A stretch of DNA of 64,000 bases from Carex sylvatica (GCA_964058845.1 CAXKVR010000031.1:558001-622000); one strand, 5' to 3'; shown: positions 1 through 12,758, counted from the first letter of the stretch. Notes: generated by a model not told the origin, from the sequence alone. Numbers and translations: made by a program.

Positions 1-381
1 AAAATTGTCCATAGATTTTTAACAGATATATGATGTGGATAATGCATATTAGATGTGGAATTCTTTTAGAGTTAATATTATGATTTGTCATTCTTTTTTT
101 ATATAAGAGTACAAAAGCCCACTAAATAAATTTGTTTTTTGTCATCGGTACAAATTGACTGGTTCTGTCACAGACATTTATGTATTGTTTGGTTCTGGGT
201 TTGGTTGCTTTCTTATGCTATTGTCTAGCAGGAACTGCATAAAATCAGTACATTATCTAGTTTCACTGAACAGCTTGGCTTCTCTTTAGAAAATTTCTGT
301 CTGACGCATTGGAAGTTATGGTAAAAACTGTGAGAAGTGCAATCATTGTAGTTCAAAAATTCAATTGATTTTTTTTTTCAG

Positions 382-3064
382 GAGAATTTTGTGATGCTGT
401 GCCCTCTCCATCGTAGTTCAAAGTTGCCGATTGAGACATCTGAACCACAAAAGCAAGGCTCCAAGAGGTGTACTTCAAAGGGGTATGCTATACTATAACT
501 ACTTAGTTTAGATTATATTTACCCATCCACTATTGCAATTTGTGCTAAGCTCAACTTTACCAAGTAAAACGTTGATCAATACTGAACCGCTTAACTAAGT
601 TTCAGTTAAATATGAAGTCGACCACTCTGCTGTGCAATTTACAGTTTACCTTTTCTATTTCATGAATGTGATATTTTTCAAAACTCACAGGCTATCTTCA
701 GGGGTATCTGCAAAGGCACCTGCTAGCAGGTCTGGTGGAGAATGGAGTTGGCCATCTGGTTCTCCCTGCAAGTGGGTCCTTGCTTGTTCTTCTCTTTCTG
801 TTGAAGAGAAGGTGCTGACACAATCTCTACCTTGGGCTTTTCATTTTGTTTAAAAGCTTTGTGCGTTTGCTTGGATTCGTTGAAAAATATTGGGATGCCA
901 TAATAACCTTGTTTTAGGAAAACTTGCACTTCAACACTTCGGCAAATATGCTTTTTGAAGCTTTCTTTTAAAAACATAGTTTCTCATAGCAAGAGTGTGA
1001 AAACCATGACAATAGACGACTGCCAACTATTACAAGTATCCTTCTGATTTCTAAATGAAATTAAAAGTGCATCTGTTTCAGGGTCTGGTGTCAGAATTCT
1101 CCATGCTTATTGGTTCACCAATCTCAAGTTCATGGAGCCAGAATATCACACATGTTATTGCATCAACTAATGAGGTCGGTGCATGTAAGAGAACACTCAA
1201 GTACTTGATGGCAATTCTAAGTGGAAAGTGGATTCTCACCATTGATTGTAATGATTTCTGATGACAACTTAATTTTCTTTTTCTTTTAATTTTAACCAAA
1301 AATGGCAATTTTCATGTCAAATACCAGTACCATCCTTAACAAACTCAAAACAACCCTCAAAGAATCATTTTTAGATTCAGTTCATCCCAGTTTCCCCTTA
1401 TTCAATTTCAATGTTTGCAAGTATGCCTCGAGATTCCCTCAATTGTTTGGTTGGAGGGTGTCCTTGCAAGTGTGTAGGGATTGTAGTTGACCTCAAGTCA
1501 AATTTTGAGGGGTTCTGGTGCAACGCAGGTGTAAAGTGTAATAATAGCACAAACATGTGATTCGCGGGTGTCTGGATTGTATGGCATTTATGTCTGACAT
1601 TGAACGGTTAAGTAAATGGAAGCTTAAGTGTTCTATTCTATTTAGTTTCAGTTCAGGTATAGCTCAACATAAGTATAATTGCAGCTAAGCTGGCAAACTT
1701 GGCAAATCTTAGCATACCAATATAAAACACAAATAAATGTATCAGTCACCAAAGTTATAGTGCCTTTTGTTTCCCTGCTGTCTGAAAGATACAATTTGTA
1801 GTATTTGTCATTGAATTCTAGGCACTTTTAAGAAGCCTATTCACTACATTTATGAAAGTGTACTTCTAAAATTAATTCAACCAATTCAATTTTTTCACTT
1901 TATTCAAACCAAACACTAAGACTTACAACCAGGTTGTACTGGTCATTAAAAATGATCTAATTGACCAAGTAGAATAATCTTTTACCTTTTTTCTTTTTGG
2001 AAAACAAGGGCCCTGTAAACTTTTGGTATCCATCTTTTTAGATGTTTTTTTTATAGAAATCAAACATGATCCATAAAGAGGCGAGGCTGTGTAGGCCTAT
2101 GGTTCATAATCTTGTACTTTTAATACCTTTGTGATGATAACTGTTGATAATTTGAGAGAAGCTAAATGCTTTTTATTATTTTGTTGTGCACTCAGGGATT
2201 AAGGCCTGTATGGAAGCTAGGGAGCCTGTCAATGAAGAAAATTTTGAAATTAGAGTTGACGTCCAAGGGATTAGGGACGGACCAAGGCTAGGAAGACTAA
2301 GAGCTTCTAGAAAAGTAAAGTTTCAAACTTCTAGCCATTCTTTATTGCTTGGTTCAATATTTATTATTATTTTAAGATTTTTGCTTGGAAGTTAAAGAGC
2401 AGATAAGAGGGCTTTATATCTACTTTTCCTTTGAAAATTGATAATGTTCCCTACAGTTGCTGCGGTTATATTATATTCATACAATGAAAAAATATGTGAA
2501 GTGGTAATCACATATAACAGAGCATGAATCTGCAAAAGTCTGTGTTTCGGTAACAGGTTGAAGTATACAAAGTTACAAACTGACTAAACTTGGAGGTAAA
2601 AGATTTCCTAAGACAAAATAATAAAGATGTTTGGGATATTGTAGTAGCAAATTGGAATAATTAATTTTTCTTTCCTGCAAATCAAATGACAAAAATTATG
2701 CATAATAGTACATTTTTGTGTATGCCACCTTCTGAAGGAACCAAGGGTATTCAATGGAATAAAATTCTACTTGAGTGGAGACTACACCATGTCTTACAGA
2801 GGCTTTATCCAAGACCTAATTGTCACAGCCGGAGGGACAGTTTTGCAAAGAAAGCCTGTTTCCAGGGATCGACAGAGGCTCCTAGATGATTCGTCAGAAA
2901 TACTCATAATATACAGTATAGAACATTCTGAAAAGCAAGAGGGATCTATTGGAGATAAGTTATCAGAAGCCAAAACTCTAGCTGGTGCATCAGGAGGTAA
3001 ATTTGCGAGCAGTGCATGGATTATCGACTCCATAGCTGCATGCAAGTTGCAACCACTCTCTTAG
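382..3064 (+). CDS. BRCA1/BARD1-type protein, C-terminal exons (ePHD end plus tandem BRCT); 5' part outside window
   Basis: Five coding exons join in frame: 382-482, 691-811, 1082-1247, 2196-2314 and 2738-3064, with GT/AG borders and a TAG stop. The first exon encodes the end of an extended PHD finger (MLCPLHRSSKLP). The second and third encode BRCT1 (CKWVLACSSLS, then THVIAST and LSGKWILTID). The fourth gives the conserved linker (KACMEAREPVNEE, GIRDGPRLGRLR). The fifth gives BRCT2 (KFYLSGDYTMSYRGFIQDL, AGGTVLQRKP, and the end WIIDSIAACKLQPLS). In plants the ePHD plus tandem BRCT order occurs in BRCA1 and BARD1/ROW1, nuclear partners in homologous recombination repair and, for BARD1, in WUSCHEL repression. 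The RING end lies outside the window, so the two cannot be told apart here. The tryptophan in the linker is split between exons 3 and 4, which supports that junction. No frame break is visible, so the gene looks functional. Confidence 0.85.
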
Positions 3065-3404
3065 GGATATTAGTGTTTATTTTATTTTTAAGGGATACGT
3101 CTTCAGTAATTATTATTTATATCTATCAACTTTACCTTGTTTATGTTTATTCTATTGATCTGAATCGTAGACATGTAAGATGGCTAGTAGTTTCTTATCC
3201 AATTATTGTAGTTTGTTTAGTGTTGTCAGGGGGTCATCTATTAGGTTCTTGTTTAGCATTCTAAATAATTGGCTTAATATATAGTGTTGAGAACATTGTT
3301 TGGAATGTTCCGATCACTCAATAACTACATCGCATATTATGTTGAATATATTTATTGGCAGGTTAATACCTAATCTTATTCATTAAGGTGTTGGGGTGGA
3401 TTAC

Positions 3405-4079
3405 TCCATATTCAAAAAAGAAAAATTTGGGGTGTATTGATTCTCGAGAAGAGAGGAGCTGTGGTGGTCCTCCCTGGACTGCTCGGATCTCACGAGTAAA
3501 TAGAAAGTTAGATCGACACTGGATCTCACCTGAATTGCTCCATCAATCCTCCTGAGGAGAAGTTTTTCTATCTTTTTTCTTTCTTTTTCTTGGATGATTT
3601 TTTTAATTTGGATAGAATAAGAAAGCAGTATATGAATCAATCCAACTTTTTGTATATATTAATGCTAGATTGAAATAATTTAACTGGCATTATCTTGATT
3701 TTTTAATTTTTCTTAATTGAAAAAATAATGCATGAAAAAAAAGAAAAAAGATAGAAAATTTTGGTTTTTTTATGGTCAACAATTCATCCACTCCTATTAT
3801 TTCATAAGAAGAAAATAAGGATTCTATACAAGGTCTTCAAGTTCTTCCTCGGATAAGAATTTGTCATTGTTGAACAAATTCTTATCTACTTCTCCTTCCT
3901 CTCGGTATCTTTCTGAGAAGTTCTTTATATTTGATGAGAGTCAAAATAGTCAAATTCTTGATCCTCTCAAAAATTCATTATTGTCTAAGAAACAGAGTGG
4001 ATTCGGAGCAGATAATGCTGATATTAAATCCATATCCACATTTCAATTAACAGGTACGAATATGTATCATAGTAAATAG
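3405..4079 (+). other. Probable nuclear insertion of plastid DNA (NUPT), inverted repeat/rps15-ycf1 vicinity
   Basis: The block around 3440-3560 (gagctgtggtggtcctccc, then a run ending cctcctgaggagaag) resembles a spacer of the plastid inverted repeat as I remember it. Further on, 3771-3835 opens with ATG GTC AAC AAT TCA and reads like the start of plastid rps15, but it has an in-frame TAA where plastid copies have a Gln codon. The following stretch has an open frame (3861-4079, containing SPSSRYLSEKFFIFDESQ) that could be ycf1-like; I do not recognise it firmly. The base composition and poly-A/T runs also fit plastid DNA. Decay of the rps15-like frame suggests an old, non-functional transfer. 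Assignment is from memory, so it is moderate at best. Confidence 0.45.
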
Positions 4080-6046
4080 ATATTAAAATTCAATATCAAA
4101 CCATTTAAGAGTTTGTAACCTCCATAATTCACTGAGCGGATTGATGAGCGGATTGAGGAGACAGTTATAGTGGGTCCGCCCAGAAAACAGATCAGCAGAG
4201 AAGATCCGCTTGTTATCTGATAATCCGAATTCGTTTATACCTCTAAGTGGATGTGGAGTAGGGATGTAAATGAGCTGAGTTATCTCCAATTCGTACTCAC
4301 TTCATTTAGTTAATAAGCGAGTCAATTTGAGTTGAGATGACAATAACAAGTTGTAAAGCCAATTTGAATTAAGAGGAAATGAAAAATAAGAAAATAATTT
4401 AATTGCAGGAATCAGAGATAGCTATAAGAAAAAAATAAGAAAACAGATTGTTAGGAATTCATTTAATTTAAATTGTGACATATCATGTAGCAGTTTGTGT
4501 GGCGAGTATGTTTTAACTAAATTTAGATTTTTACACAAAATAGATGTATTTAATCAAAAGTAGACAAATTATGTAATTGGAGGGCTGATATTTAATTCAA
4601 AAATTCATCTTTCAATCTCAGTTGTTAGTAAATTAGGACAACTACGTGCATAATATAAGAATAAATATTATGTGATATTAGGTACATGATATATTTAATG
4701 TATATATTTATTTGTTATATTTTTGAATAAATTATATGCTATTAATTTATTTAATTTATTCGCTAATTACCGTTATTCGTTTCGTTTGGAGTTTAATGCA
4801 TGTGTAGCGATCGGTGAAATTTACAGAATGCGTAATAACAAATTAACTAATATCCAAAAAAGAAATATGAATCTCGTTGGCATGATATAAATTAGATCAA
4901 ATTTGATACGAAATACTACTAAAGTGGTAAAATATACTTAGTATCAATATACAATTTAATTAGATTTGAAATTCAAACGGTTAAGCTGAACCGTTTAATA
5001 TAATCTATATATTGAATCTTATAGAGAATCAAATTATGTATTTATGATAGTTGAAAAGAAAAATATCAACATTTTTTCTAACAACTTCGACGGACCTAAC
5101 ATACATGTCTTCTCGAGCATTTATGGATCCTGCATTTATAAAATTCTTGTAATTTGAGAATTATATAATTAATAAGTTTGATAAACGATCTATAAATATT
5201 TGAATTATATTATATTTAATATTTGCAAACTTAAACTACATGTGTGGACTAAACGTTAAACCACCTTGGTAAGTGGCTTAACTTTTATGTTTTAGGCTTG
5301 TGCCATCTTAATCCGGTTAAATTAAATTACGTTTGACAGCTTAACTACCTAAAGTTTTTATTTCATGGTATAGGTCTTAACCAAACAAAACCGACCTAGA
5401 TTTAGATTGACTTGGTCTTAGATTGGACCGTAGTTGTATTTTTTCGCTTAAAAAGGCATTGAGTTATATGGTATTAGAGGAAAAAAAAATCAAGGACATT
5501 CCCCCCCCCGCCCCCACCCCCACACCCACACCCACACCCACCCACACGATTCTTTAATACTACTTTGGATAGATTGTTTTTTTTGTTTTGTTTTCCAAAT
5601 AACACAATATTACTAAAGAGTTACAGGTATTGCATGCACTCAGAATAAAAAACTTTCTTAATCGACTGGTAACTTGCCTCAAGTTTTGTACATATGGAAT
5701 AAGAGCTGTAAATAACTTTTTTTTTCTTATTATCAATGAAATTGTCAAATTGTCAAGTGATTCAGTCCACCAACCTTTCACACAAAAAAAAAAGAAAAAA
5801 AAGAAAAAGCAACAACAACAACTTGCCTCAGTTGATAATTTCAATATAAAGTGAATATAAAAGGGAAGGTAAGAAAATAAGTCAATACTCAATCCGCATT
5901 TCATAGTTGGTACATCTCTCCATAATAAGTTTCTCACTGCATTTGCTTTTACACTTCAAACAATTGATTTGGCAATTCCTCTCATAACTGGACTAAATGC
6001 TAGTGGCGTGATAGGCTGTAAATCCATCTGGCACAAACAATTTGAC
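4080..6046. other. AT-rich intergenic region with a C-rich tract
   Basis: No gene is visible. The stretch is AT-rich and mostly stop-dense. At 5501-5548 there is a strand-asymmetric C-rich tract (poly-C followed by CCCACA repeats). At 5785-5822 there is an A-rich run. The last 100 to 200 bases before 6047 are presumably the 3' UTR of PTAC12 on the minus strand. Confidence 0.5.
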
Positions 6047-9000
6047 TCATTCTTCTTCTTCATCGAAGTCCATGATAAAATCAGTCAAGTTCTCAGAATC
6101 CTCAATAGCTTCTTTTAATGTCATTGATCTGTTCTTCTTTGTTTTTTCCTAAAGAGAGAACAAAGCAATAAATAACTAATTACAGCTCTTGTGTGAACTA
6201 ATAATGGAGGAACAGAGAAAGATAGTTTTATTGCTTGAGAAGTTCTTTTTCTATCTTTTTTTTCCCTATTAAGTTCATGGGTATAAAGTTAGGTACATAT
6301 TACTGCTCATGTTGGAAACTCACTTATATGCCACCTCCTTCTGAAGCAATGCAATTTGAAAGTAACAGATTGCTTCTTCAGATTTAAGGTACCATTCTTA
6401 CTGTGGAGATCTTCTAGCAATGCCTCTTGCTACAGGTCATTATCGGGCCTCAAAAATTAAATTTATGAAATTAGAGTTACCTTTGATTTCTGAATATGTG
6501 GGCTTGTTTTTATAAGACTCCAGTTGTCACCTGTGTCCTTAAATTCTTCTTCCTTTATTCCCTCACTCTTAAATTCTTCTTCCTTTTCTTCTTCACTGTT
6601 AAATTCTTCTTCCTTTTCTTCCTCACTCTCTTCAATGTCCTATAAATACCCACACACACACACCACACCCATGAAGTTTACTAATAATTACGAAAGGAAT
6701 TAAGTACAACATAGCTAATGATGCTAGAATTCAGTAAAAGTAGAAGAAAATATGACTCACATCTGTCTCGCCGATATCAACAGCAGTAGACATAGCTTTA
6801 TCAATCGCACTTATCTACATTTGCATATATGTCAGTGAAAATGAAATAACCACGGTAGACTATATGTTAGCAAATGCTCTATAAGAAGATTTAAAAGACC
6901 AAAATATCACCTCGAATTGGGGTTCTTTTTCTTTAGACATCATTTTCTCAAAGTCTTCATTAGAAGTCAAAAACCGATTCTAATGTAACAAAGCATTAAG
7001 AAAAGATTAGTTCAAACATGGGGTCAAAAAACAATGAATAGTTCCATTCATTGTCTTCAAAACCTAAAATATCATGTATAACCCTGCAGTGTGAGGATAT
7101 ATCATGTATTATAAGCAAGATGGAGTATATCCTGTTTTGCCTTTTCCTGAAATCCAAAAATGAGAATGTACAACTGTAGCTCCCACAGTAAAGATAAAAG
7201 ACAAACAGTGGTAAAGAAGCAACTGTTTACATTTTCTAGAGAGACCATTATGCACACTTCATAGGACATACTAATACCCATGCTTCCAATCATGATAGTT
7301 GTTGTTTTCAAAATTACCGTCAAATTGCCACTAAAGCTGAAAAAACGAATAAAGTTACCTCCAGGAGATAACTCATAGGGCTGGGAACAGGCTCATGAAA
7401 ATCGGGTCCCCTGTAATCAACCACTTCATTTGGGTCTCTTATGTAGTTCACAGTTGGATAAACTGGATCACCACCAAATACTAGAAAAATTTTTTAACAC
7501 AAGTTTAACATAGGTAGATCATATGCTAACAAGGCATTAAGTAGAATTACGCACAGAACCTCAAAATATCATGTATGCTTGGGCAAAAAGGTGGTATTTC
7601 ATACGCATCACATGAAATACTGAAAATACATGTGAAACCAATTAAGTGTCACAAAATATTTGTGCGCCCCCCCAAACATACAAACATAAGCAACTCACTT
7701 ACTCTCTTTTTTCAGTTCTTCACGCATGCGAATAGCAAGCGGATCCCGCTTGATGCGCAAGTCTGTTCCCGCCATGATACGGTACTCTTCCCTTGTCTGG
7801 TGCGAAAACATTTCCGCTAGTTGTTCGTTCTCAGTCATTCCAGTTTCTTCAAAACGTTTTTGTACCGCCTCCCTTGAGGTGTCAACATCTTTATATGCAC
7901 TGACCCATTCTGAGTAGTATGCTATTGGACCAATTTCATATAATCGGTCCCGCTCAGCTTTTAGTCTGGATTAATATTTCACGATTAGTGAGATCAAACT
8001 GTGAATAATCTTACGTTCTAAAAAACAAAGCCTTAATTATCATGTCGCAACTTGCCAAAACTGAGACAAGCAGTGTTAAGTACATAAGAAGCAAATGAAA
8101 TCGAAGGAGGACTACCAAATTAAGTGTTATTGAAAATTCCATACTAAAAACAGGTGCTGTACCCAGATTAGTATGGTACTGAAATTCAGTAAAGAAGAAT
8201 AGAATTTCATATATACTGTTGCAAGGCAAGAGATTATGCATAAACTGCAAAAGATACAACATACGCCCTTACAAAGTGTGAAAAGAACACCCACACTTCT
8301 GGAAAGCCAGGCCCAGCGCAATGAATTAGCTTATATACTAGTGTTCTACACATAAGTCCGAGTACCTTCACTTTTAAAAAAACATCTTTTGAATAAATCA
8401 ATTTAATTAGCTAGTCTTGGATTTTAGACAAAAGAGTATTTAAATTTTCCTATAATCACTTTAAAAAAAACATCTTTTGAATAAATCAATTTAATTAGCT
8501 AGTCTCGGATTTTAGACAAAAGAGTATTTAAATTTTCCTATAATTGAGTGAAAAATTTAAACAGATGATTGCCTCTCAAGGCTGGGTGGGGCCTGGCCAA
8601 ACTTTTGAAGAGGAGGGCCAGGCCAGGTTTTGAAGAAACCCGACTGACTGCCCCATTGCCACCCTTAAAAGAAACAGTGCAATTTTGTGGGTAGAGGAAA
8701 CTAAATTGTAGATGCAATGTTTCTTTTTCTACTTTAATTGAAATATATTGAACTGAAAGACACCACCTCTCTTCTTTGAAAACCTTCTTTCTAGACTTTG
8801 CAAGAATAGTCTCTGTTACTGTTGGTTGGTCCCCAAAAATCTTTATCTGCCCGGTCTCAGCCATGGCTTTAGCTAAAACCTATGTGCAGATGTAGAATCA
8901 ATTAAGAAAGAAAGCGAACTACAGAAATACTGCCAGTTGACCTACTAAAATTAAGGTAGAGGTAATTTGGTAATTTTTTGCTTCACATATTGTTGGTTTA

Positions 9001-10260
9001 GTGATTGAGTGTTGTAGCTGGGTGTAATCTACAAAAAAAGAAGAACCATCTTAATCACTGCAAGTACAAAATTATTGCAGGTCCAAAACATTACCGTGTC
9101 AGCATTTGGTCGTGGTCTTTGCCACCTGGACCATCTCTCTGACCGCCTCCAGTTCCACCACAAATCATCACTCGATCTAATATTCTCTATAGTTCTTGCA
9201 GTTTCCGGGTTTATAAATGGATGCGGATTTCCAATGTGTTTGTCCAAATCATAACCAGTTAAGTTTTCTTTCTCTGTCTGATACATGACATACTCGTCTT
9301 CTTCAGTATCACTCTGTGCATCATCAACCCCACCAACCTCTAAACTTTGGGTGATTTCAATATTTTTACTTTCATCGCTAGTTTGTGAAGGTTCTGAGGA
9401 GTCTGCTGACTCTGATGTTTTGGCTTGGGTATTGTAATGCTTGCTTCTACGGCTACCGGGGGATTTACCAAATGAAGGTGATCCCTTTGAGACACCTTTT
9501 GGTTCAGGTGCTTGTGCAGCTCGGACCCGTTCCAGAGTGCCCTCTGGCCAGTACTCCGGAGGTGGGATGCTGGCCCGGTTCCCATAGGCAGGCTCTAGCT
9601 TGCCTGATGTTGAGTCCATATAAACTTCGTATGGTGGTGGCTCTATTTTGGATGGGTCAAATTGGCGCCTCTCCTTTTTCTCACACTCCACCGGCTGGGA
9701 TAATGGCCTTATCTTGGTTAAATGTGGCATTCTGCCAAACAGATTCTGTGCATGATGGAGAAATGCACTATTAGTTGAAGGAAGATGTAGGTTTGTAGCT
9801 TGGGTAATTCCAATTTAAAGTTGGAACTATCATTTTCACTAGGAACTTCTATAAATAACTTTGTATGCAATATACTTTTCAAATTTAAATGGGAACAAAC
9901 ATCACGTATTTCCATGAATAATTTCAGTCTATTTCTTGCTTAGCACTATAGCATTTGGAACCTACTTACTGAAATCATAGTAAATTCCAGGTATTGCAAG
10001 AATTACTAAGAAATATAATGCAAAGAGAAAATGGGAATAAGGATAGTATCTCTTACTGGATTCTCTGTTACAACGAAATGGATGTGAGACCTCAACCCGG
10101 GCCAGCTTTTCTTGTTACGACGATCCAATACAGATTCATGCAGTAAACCGTCTGCTGAAAGAAAATAGAAGTCAATTCATGATGTATGTAGGTTCCAAAC
10201 AAGAGAAAATTTTACTACAAGCACACCTCGAAGAAGCCAACAATTCGCGCAAAGCGCCAT
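6047..10260 (-). CDS. PTAC12: pTAC12/HEMERA (PAP5), plastid RNA polymerase-associated and phytochrome-signalling protein
   Basis: Ten exons join without a frame break: 10260-10227, 10154-10057, 9745-9095, 8879-8767, 7965-7703, 7480-7359, 6979-6911, 6814-6761, 6639-6481 and 6148-6047. They give a protein of about 554 residues, against 527 in Arabidopsis. Family landmarks in order: a short N-terminus MALCANCWLLRG, YMDSTSGKLEP, SIPPPEYWPEGT, GSRRSKHY, DDLWWNWRRSERWSRWQRPRP, AMAETGQIKIFGDQPT, SREAVQKRFEETG, EMFSHQTREEYRIMAG, FGGDPVYPTVNYIRDPNEV, YRGPDFHEP, an acidic region, and the end SENLTDFIMDFDEEEE. HEMERA is dual-targeted. In plastids it is part of the PEP complex needed for chloroplast gene expression. 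In the nucleus it acts in phytochrome signalling with PIFs, through an acidic activation domain. The acidic exon (6639-6481) carries repeated K-E-E-E-F blocks. The start was chosen because it precedes W-L-L-R-G, similar to W-L-Y-R-G in Arabidopsis. Confidence 0.95.
8371..8545. repeat. Two-copy tandem duplication (88-bp period) in a PTAC12 intron
   Basis: A segment containing acatcttttgaataaatc and gagtatttaaattttccta occurs twice in a row with an 88-bp offset and very few differences. It lies in the intron between PTAC12 exons 4 and 5, so it should not affect the protein. Confidence 0.85.
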
Positions 10261-10458
10261 TGATTAGCAACTCTTCTGATGCCTAATTGATTCCTTCCAC
10301 AAGGAAATGGAGAAGCACGTGTATTAAGGTTTAGGGTTTAAGAGGGAAGAGAGAGGAGTGGCCAGATAACTCTGTAAGAGCTGTTGCTTGAGACAAGATA
10401 GGAAGAAAGACGGTTAATATAATCTCCAGTTTTGTAAAACTGCAGATGTCCCTTACTG

Positions 10459-10680
10459 TTGAGGAGCATGTGTTAGGCCCAATGGGCCCAAAAAGGGTAA
10501 ACAGGCTGAAGTACTCCGCACAGTTTCTTATTGTGAAGGAGCATGTGTTAGGCCCAATGGGCCCAAAAAGGGAAAACAGGCTGAAGTACTCCCACAGTTT
10601 CTTATTGTGAAGGATCATGTGTTAGGCCCAATGGGCCCAAAAAGGGTAAACAGGCTGAAGTACTCCGAATAGTTTGAAGA
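10459..10680. repeat. Three tandem copies of a 75-bp site II promoter unit
   Basis: The block from about gaggagcatgtgttagg to ctgaagtactcc repeats three times, with the palindromic core GGCCCAATGGGCCC at 10476, 10551 and 10625 (spacing 75 and 74 bp). Copies differ by only a few bases. Each core presents TGGGCC in both orientations. Confidence 0.95.
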
Positions 10681-10748
10681 GTTTCCTAAGCCCCGCTCCG
10701 CTCCTTCGCAAATTGCGACCGCGAAAGGACTTGACAGTTGATAGGGCA

Positions 10749-10793
10749 AAAAGAAAAAAAAGAAAAGAAAAGAAAAGAAAAGAAAAGAAAAGA
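10749..10793. repeat. (AAAAG)n microsatellite
   Basis: About eight AAAAG units follow an A-rich run, between the site II repeats and the RPS12 telo-box. It may vary in length between individuals. Confidence 0.9.
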
Positions 10794-10957
10794 ATTCTGC
10801 AATAAAAAACCCTAATTGCTAGAGTATTATTCTGGAGGTGCGGCGCGCGCTCTCCTCCCTTCCTCTGTACTTATTTCTCTCTTCTCTTAGTCCGTCAGTC
10901 GTAAACCCGAACCCTGTATCGATTTAATCGTCGAATTCGACTTGGATCGAATCCATC

Positions 10958-12758
10958 ATGGCGTAAGTTTTTCGATTTTTTATGTCATTTTCTGGGAAAT
11001 CGGATGCAGAACATTTATTTATTAGATAGCGCAATGTCAGTTTAGTTGGTGTTTGTTGGGGTATATCTGTCATTGGTCGGAAAATTAGAGGAGTTTTTAT
11101 CAATGTTGTTGGATGCACAGAGAACATTTTGCATTAGATAGATGCACAGATATAACACAAAGGTTTTAGCTTGGAAGAGGGATCCCAAAGTGTATATATA
11201 ACAGAATAAGGTTGGTTATGTATGATAACAGGATAAAAGTTTATGTCCAGTAAACTTATTTAGATAGCACAGAATGATAGATACCCCTAAAGCCGGTCAT
11301 GTTGTTGCTGCAGATACTAAAAAAATTTAGTGCCTTTGTATGAACTTTTGGATGGGTACCGGGATGGTGTTTGCTGTGAAATTACATATCGGAATTTCAT
11401 ACAAAAAGCTGGTAAGTTCCTAACTGAGCAATCTTATTGAAGCATTACACAGTACTAACGTATTATTAAAACCTGTGTGTTAATGGGTAGGTTCAACACT
11501 TCTAAATACAAGTTACACAACACAAAATTTGAATATTTTATAAATATTTTAGGGAAGAAATTGCAGTCGAGGCTCCTGCTCCAGTTCTAGGAGAACCAAT
11601 GGACCTGATGACTGCTCTCCAGCTGGTGATGAAGAAATCAGCGGCTCATGATGGCCTGGTCCGTGGGCTCCGCGAGGCAGCCAAAGCAATAGAGAAGCAC
11701 TCAGCTCACCTGTGCATCCTGGCCGAGGATTGTGACCAGCCTGACTATGTCAAGCTGGTCAAGGCGCTATGTGCAGAGCACAATGTGCATCTCATTACAG
11801 TTCCTAACTCCAAGACCATCGGCGAGTGGGCTGGGGTTAGTCCTATTTCTTCATTTCATATGGGTTTGCTACATACACCAGTAAAATACTTCCAACTATT
11901 TTCAACACCACTAGCAGTTCACATTTTGAGGGAAGCAAAAGGGTAACTGGTAATCTTTGTGCAAATTAGGAAGAAAAGGGAGGTAAGATTTGATATGTCA
12001 CGAGTTTTGAAGGTACAGAGAAACATAATGTTTTGCTGGGATACAGATAACTTCTTGGGTCTGTGCATGCATACATGAAATTATTCAATTCAGATGCAGT
12101 GAACCACAATTGAAAGTTTCATGTTGCCCAGCTAAAGCTGCATCAACTTGTCAGGCACAAGTAGTACTTGCTTACTGGAAACTCCGTAAATATCAACTAC
12201 ATAATAACTGAACATTAAAACATCTTATGCCTAAAGAAGTCCGCATCCGTCACTGCTTATATTCTGTACACAAATACATAAAAGAGAGGACTGGTGCTTT
12301 TTGTAGAGGAGAGTTGTTCATGGAGGTATATCTGAACAGAAAACTTAATGTGTTTCTGATTTAAGACAAGTGGAAGTATTCCATTTAGATGGGAATAGAT
12401 GGTGATATCATGTATTAATATATACAGTTTCAGCTGATGCACCTATTTTTCTCTGAAAAAAAAATGAGGCATCTATCACTGGTGTTGATCTTTTACTGTA
12501 AGCTTATGCAGATTTAAATTTATATGCAGATGTGCAAAATTGATAGTGAGGGAAAGGCGAGGAAGGTTGCTGGCTGTTCATGTGCTGTCATCAAGGTAAG
12601 CTTTATTTGTTACAATTTATAAAATGCTAACCTGTTATTATGGAAGAATAATATATGATAATTAACCCAAACATAACCTCTGGTTTTTTTCGTTGCAGGA
12701 TTATGGAGAGGAAACTGAGGGCTTCAACATTGTGCAGGAGTACATCAAGTCTCACTGA
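10958..12758 (+). CDS. RPS12: 40S ribosomal protein S12 (eS12)
   Basis: Four exons join in frame: 10958-10962 (only ATGGC), 11553-11835, 12530-12595 and 12699-12758, giving 137 residues. The family is usually about 138 to 144 residues in plants. Diagnostic segments are [82 protein letters not shown] and the end [13 protein letters not shown]. eS12 has an L7Ae/L30e-like fold and sits on the head of the cytosolic small ribosomal subunit. The five-base first exon followed by a long first intron is typical of plant ribosomal protein genes. It is divergent from PTAC12 and convergent with the methyltransferase gene downstream. Confidence 0.97.

Larger units (their letters stand above)
10261..10957. 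promoter_or_regulatory. Shared divergent promoter of PTAC12 and RPS12
   Basis: The start codons of the two divergent genes are 697 bp apart, so this interval must hold both promoters and both 5' leaders. It contains three GGCCCAATGGGCCC blocks (site II, TGGGCY, on both strands), a telo-box AAACCCTAA at 10807-10815, and a pyrimidine-rich leader just before RPS12 (10850-10900). Site II plus telo-box is the known promoter signature of plant ribosomal protein genes and is bound by TCP and telo-box factors. Here the same elements could also drive PTAC12. Shared regulation is an inference. Confidence 0.8.
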
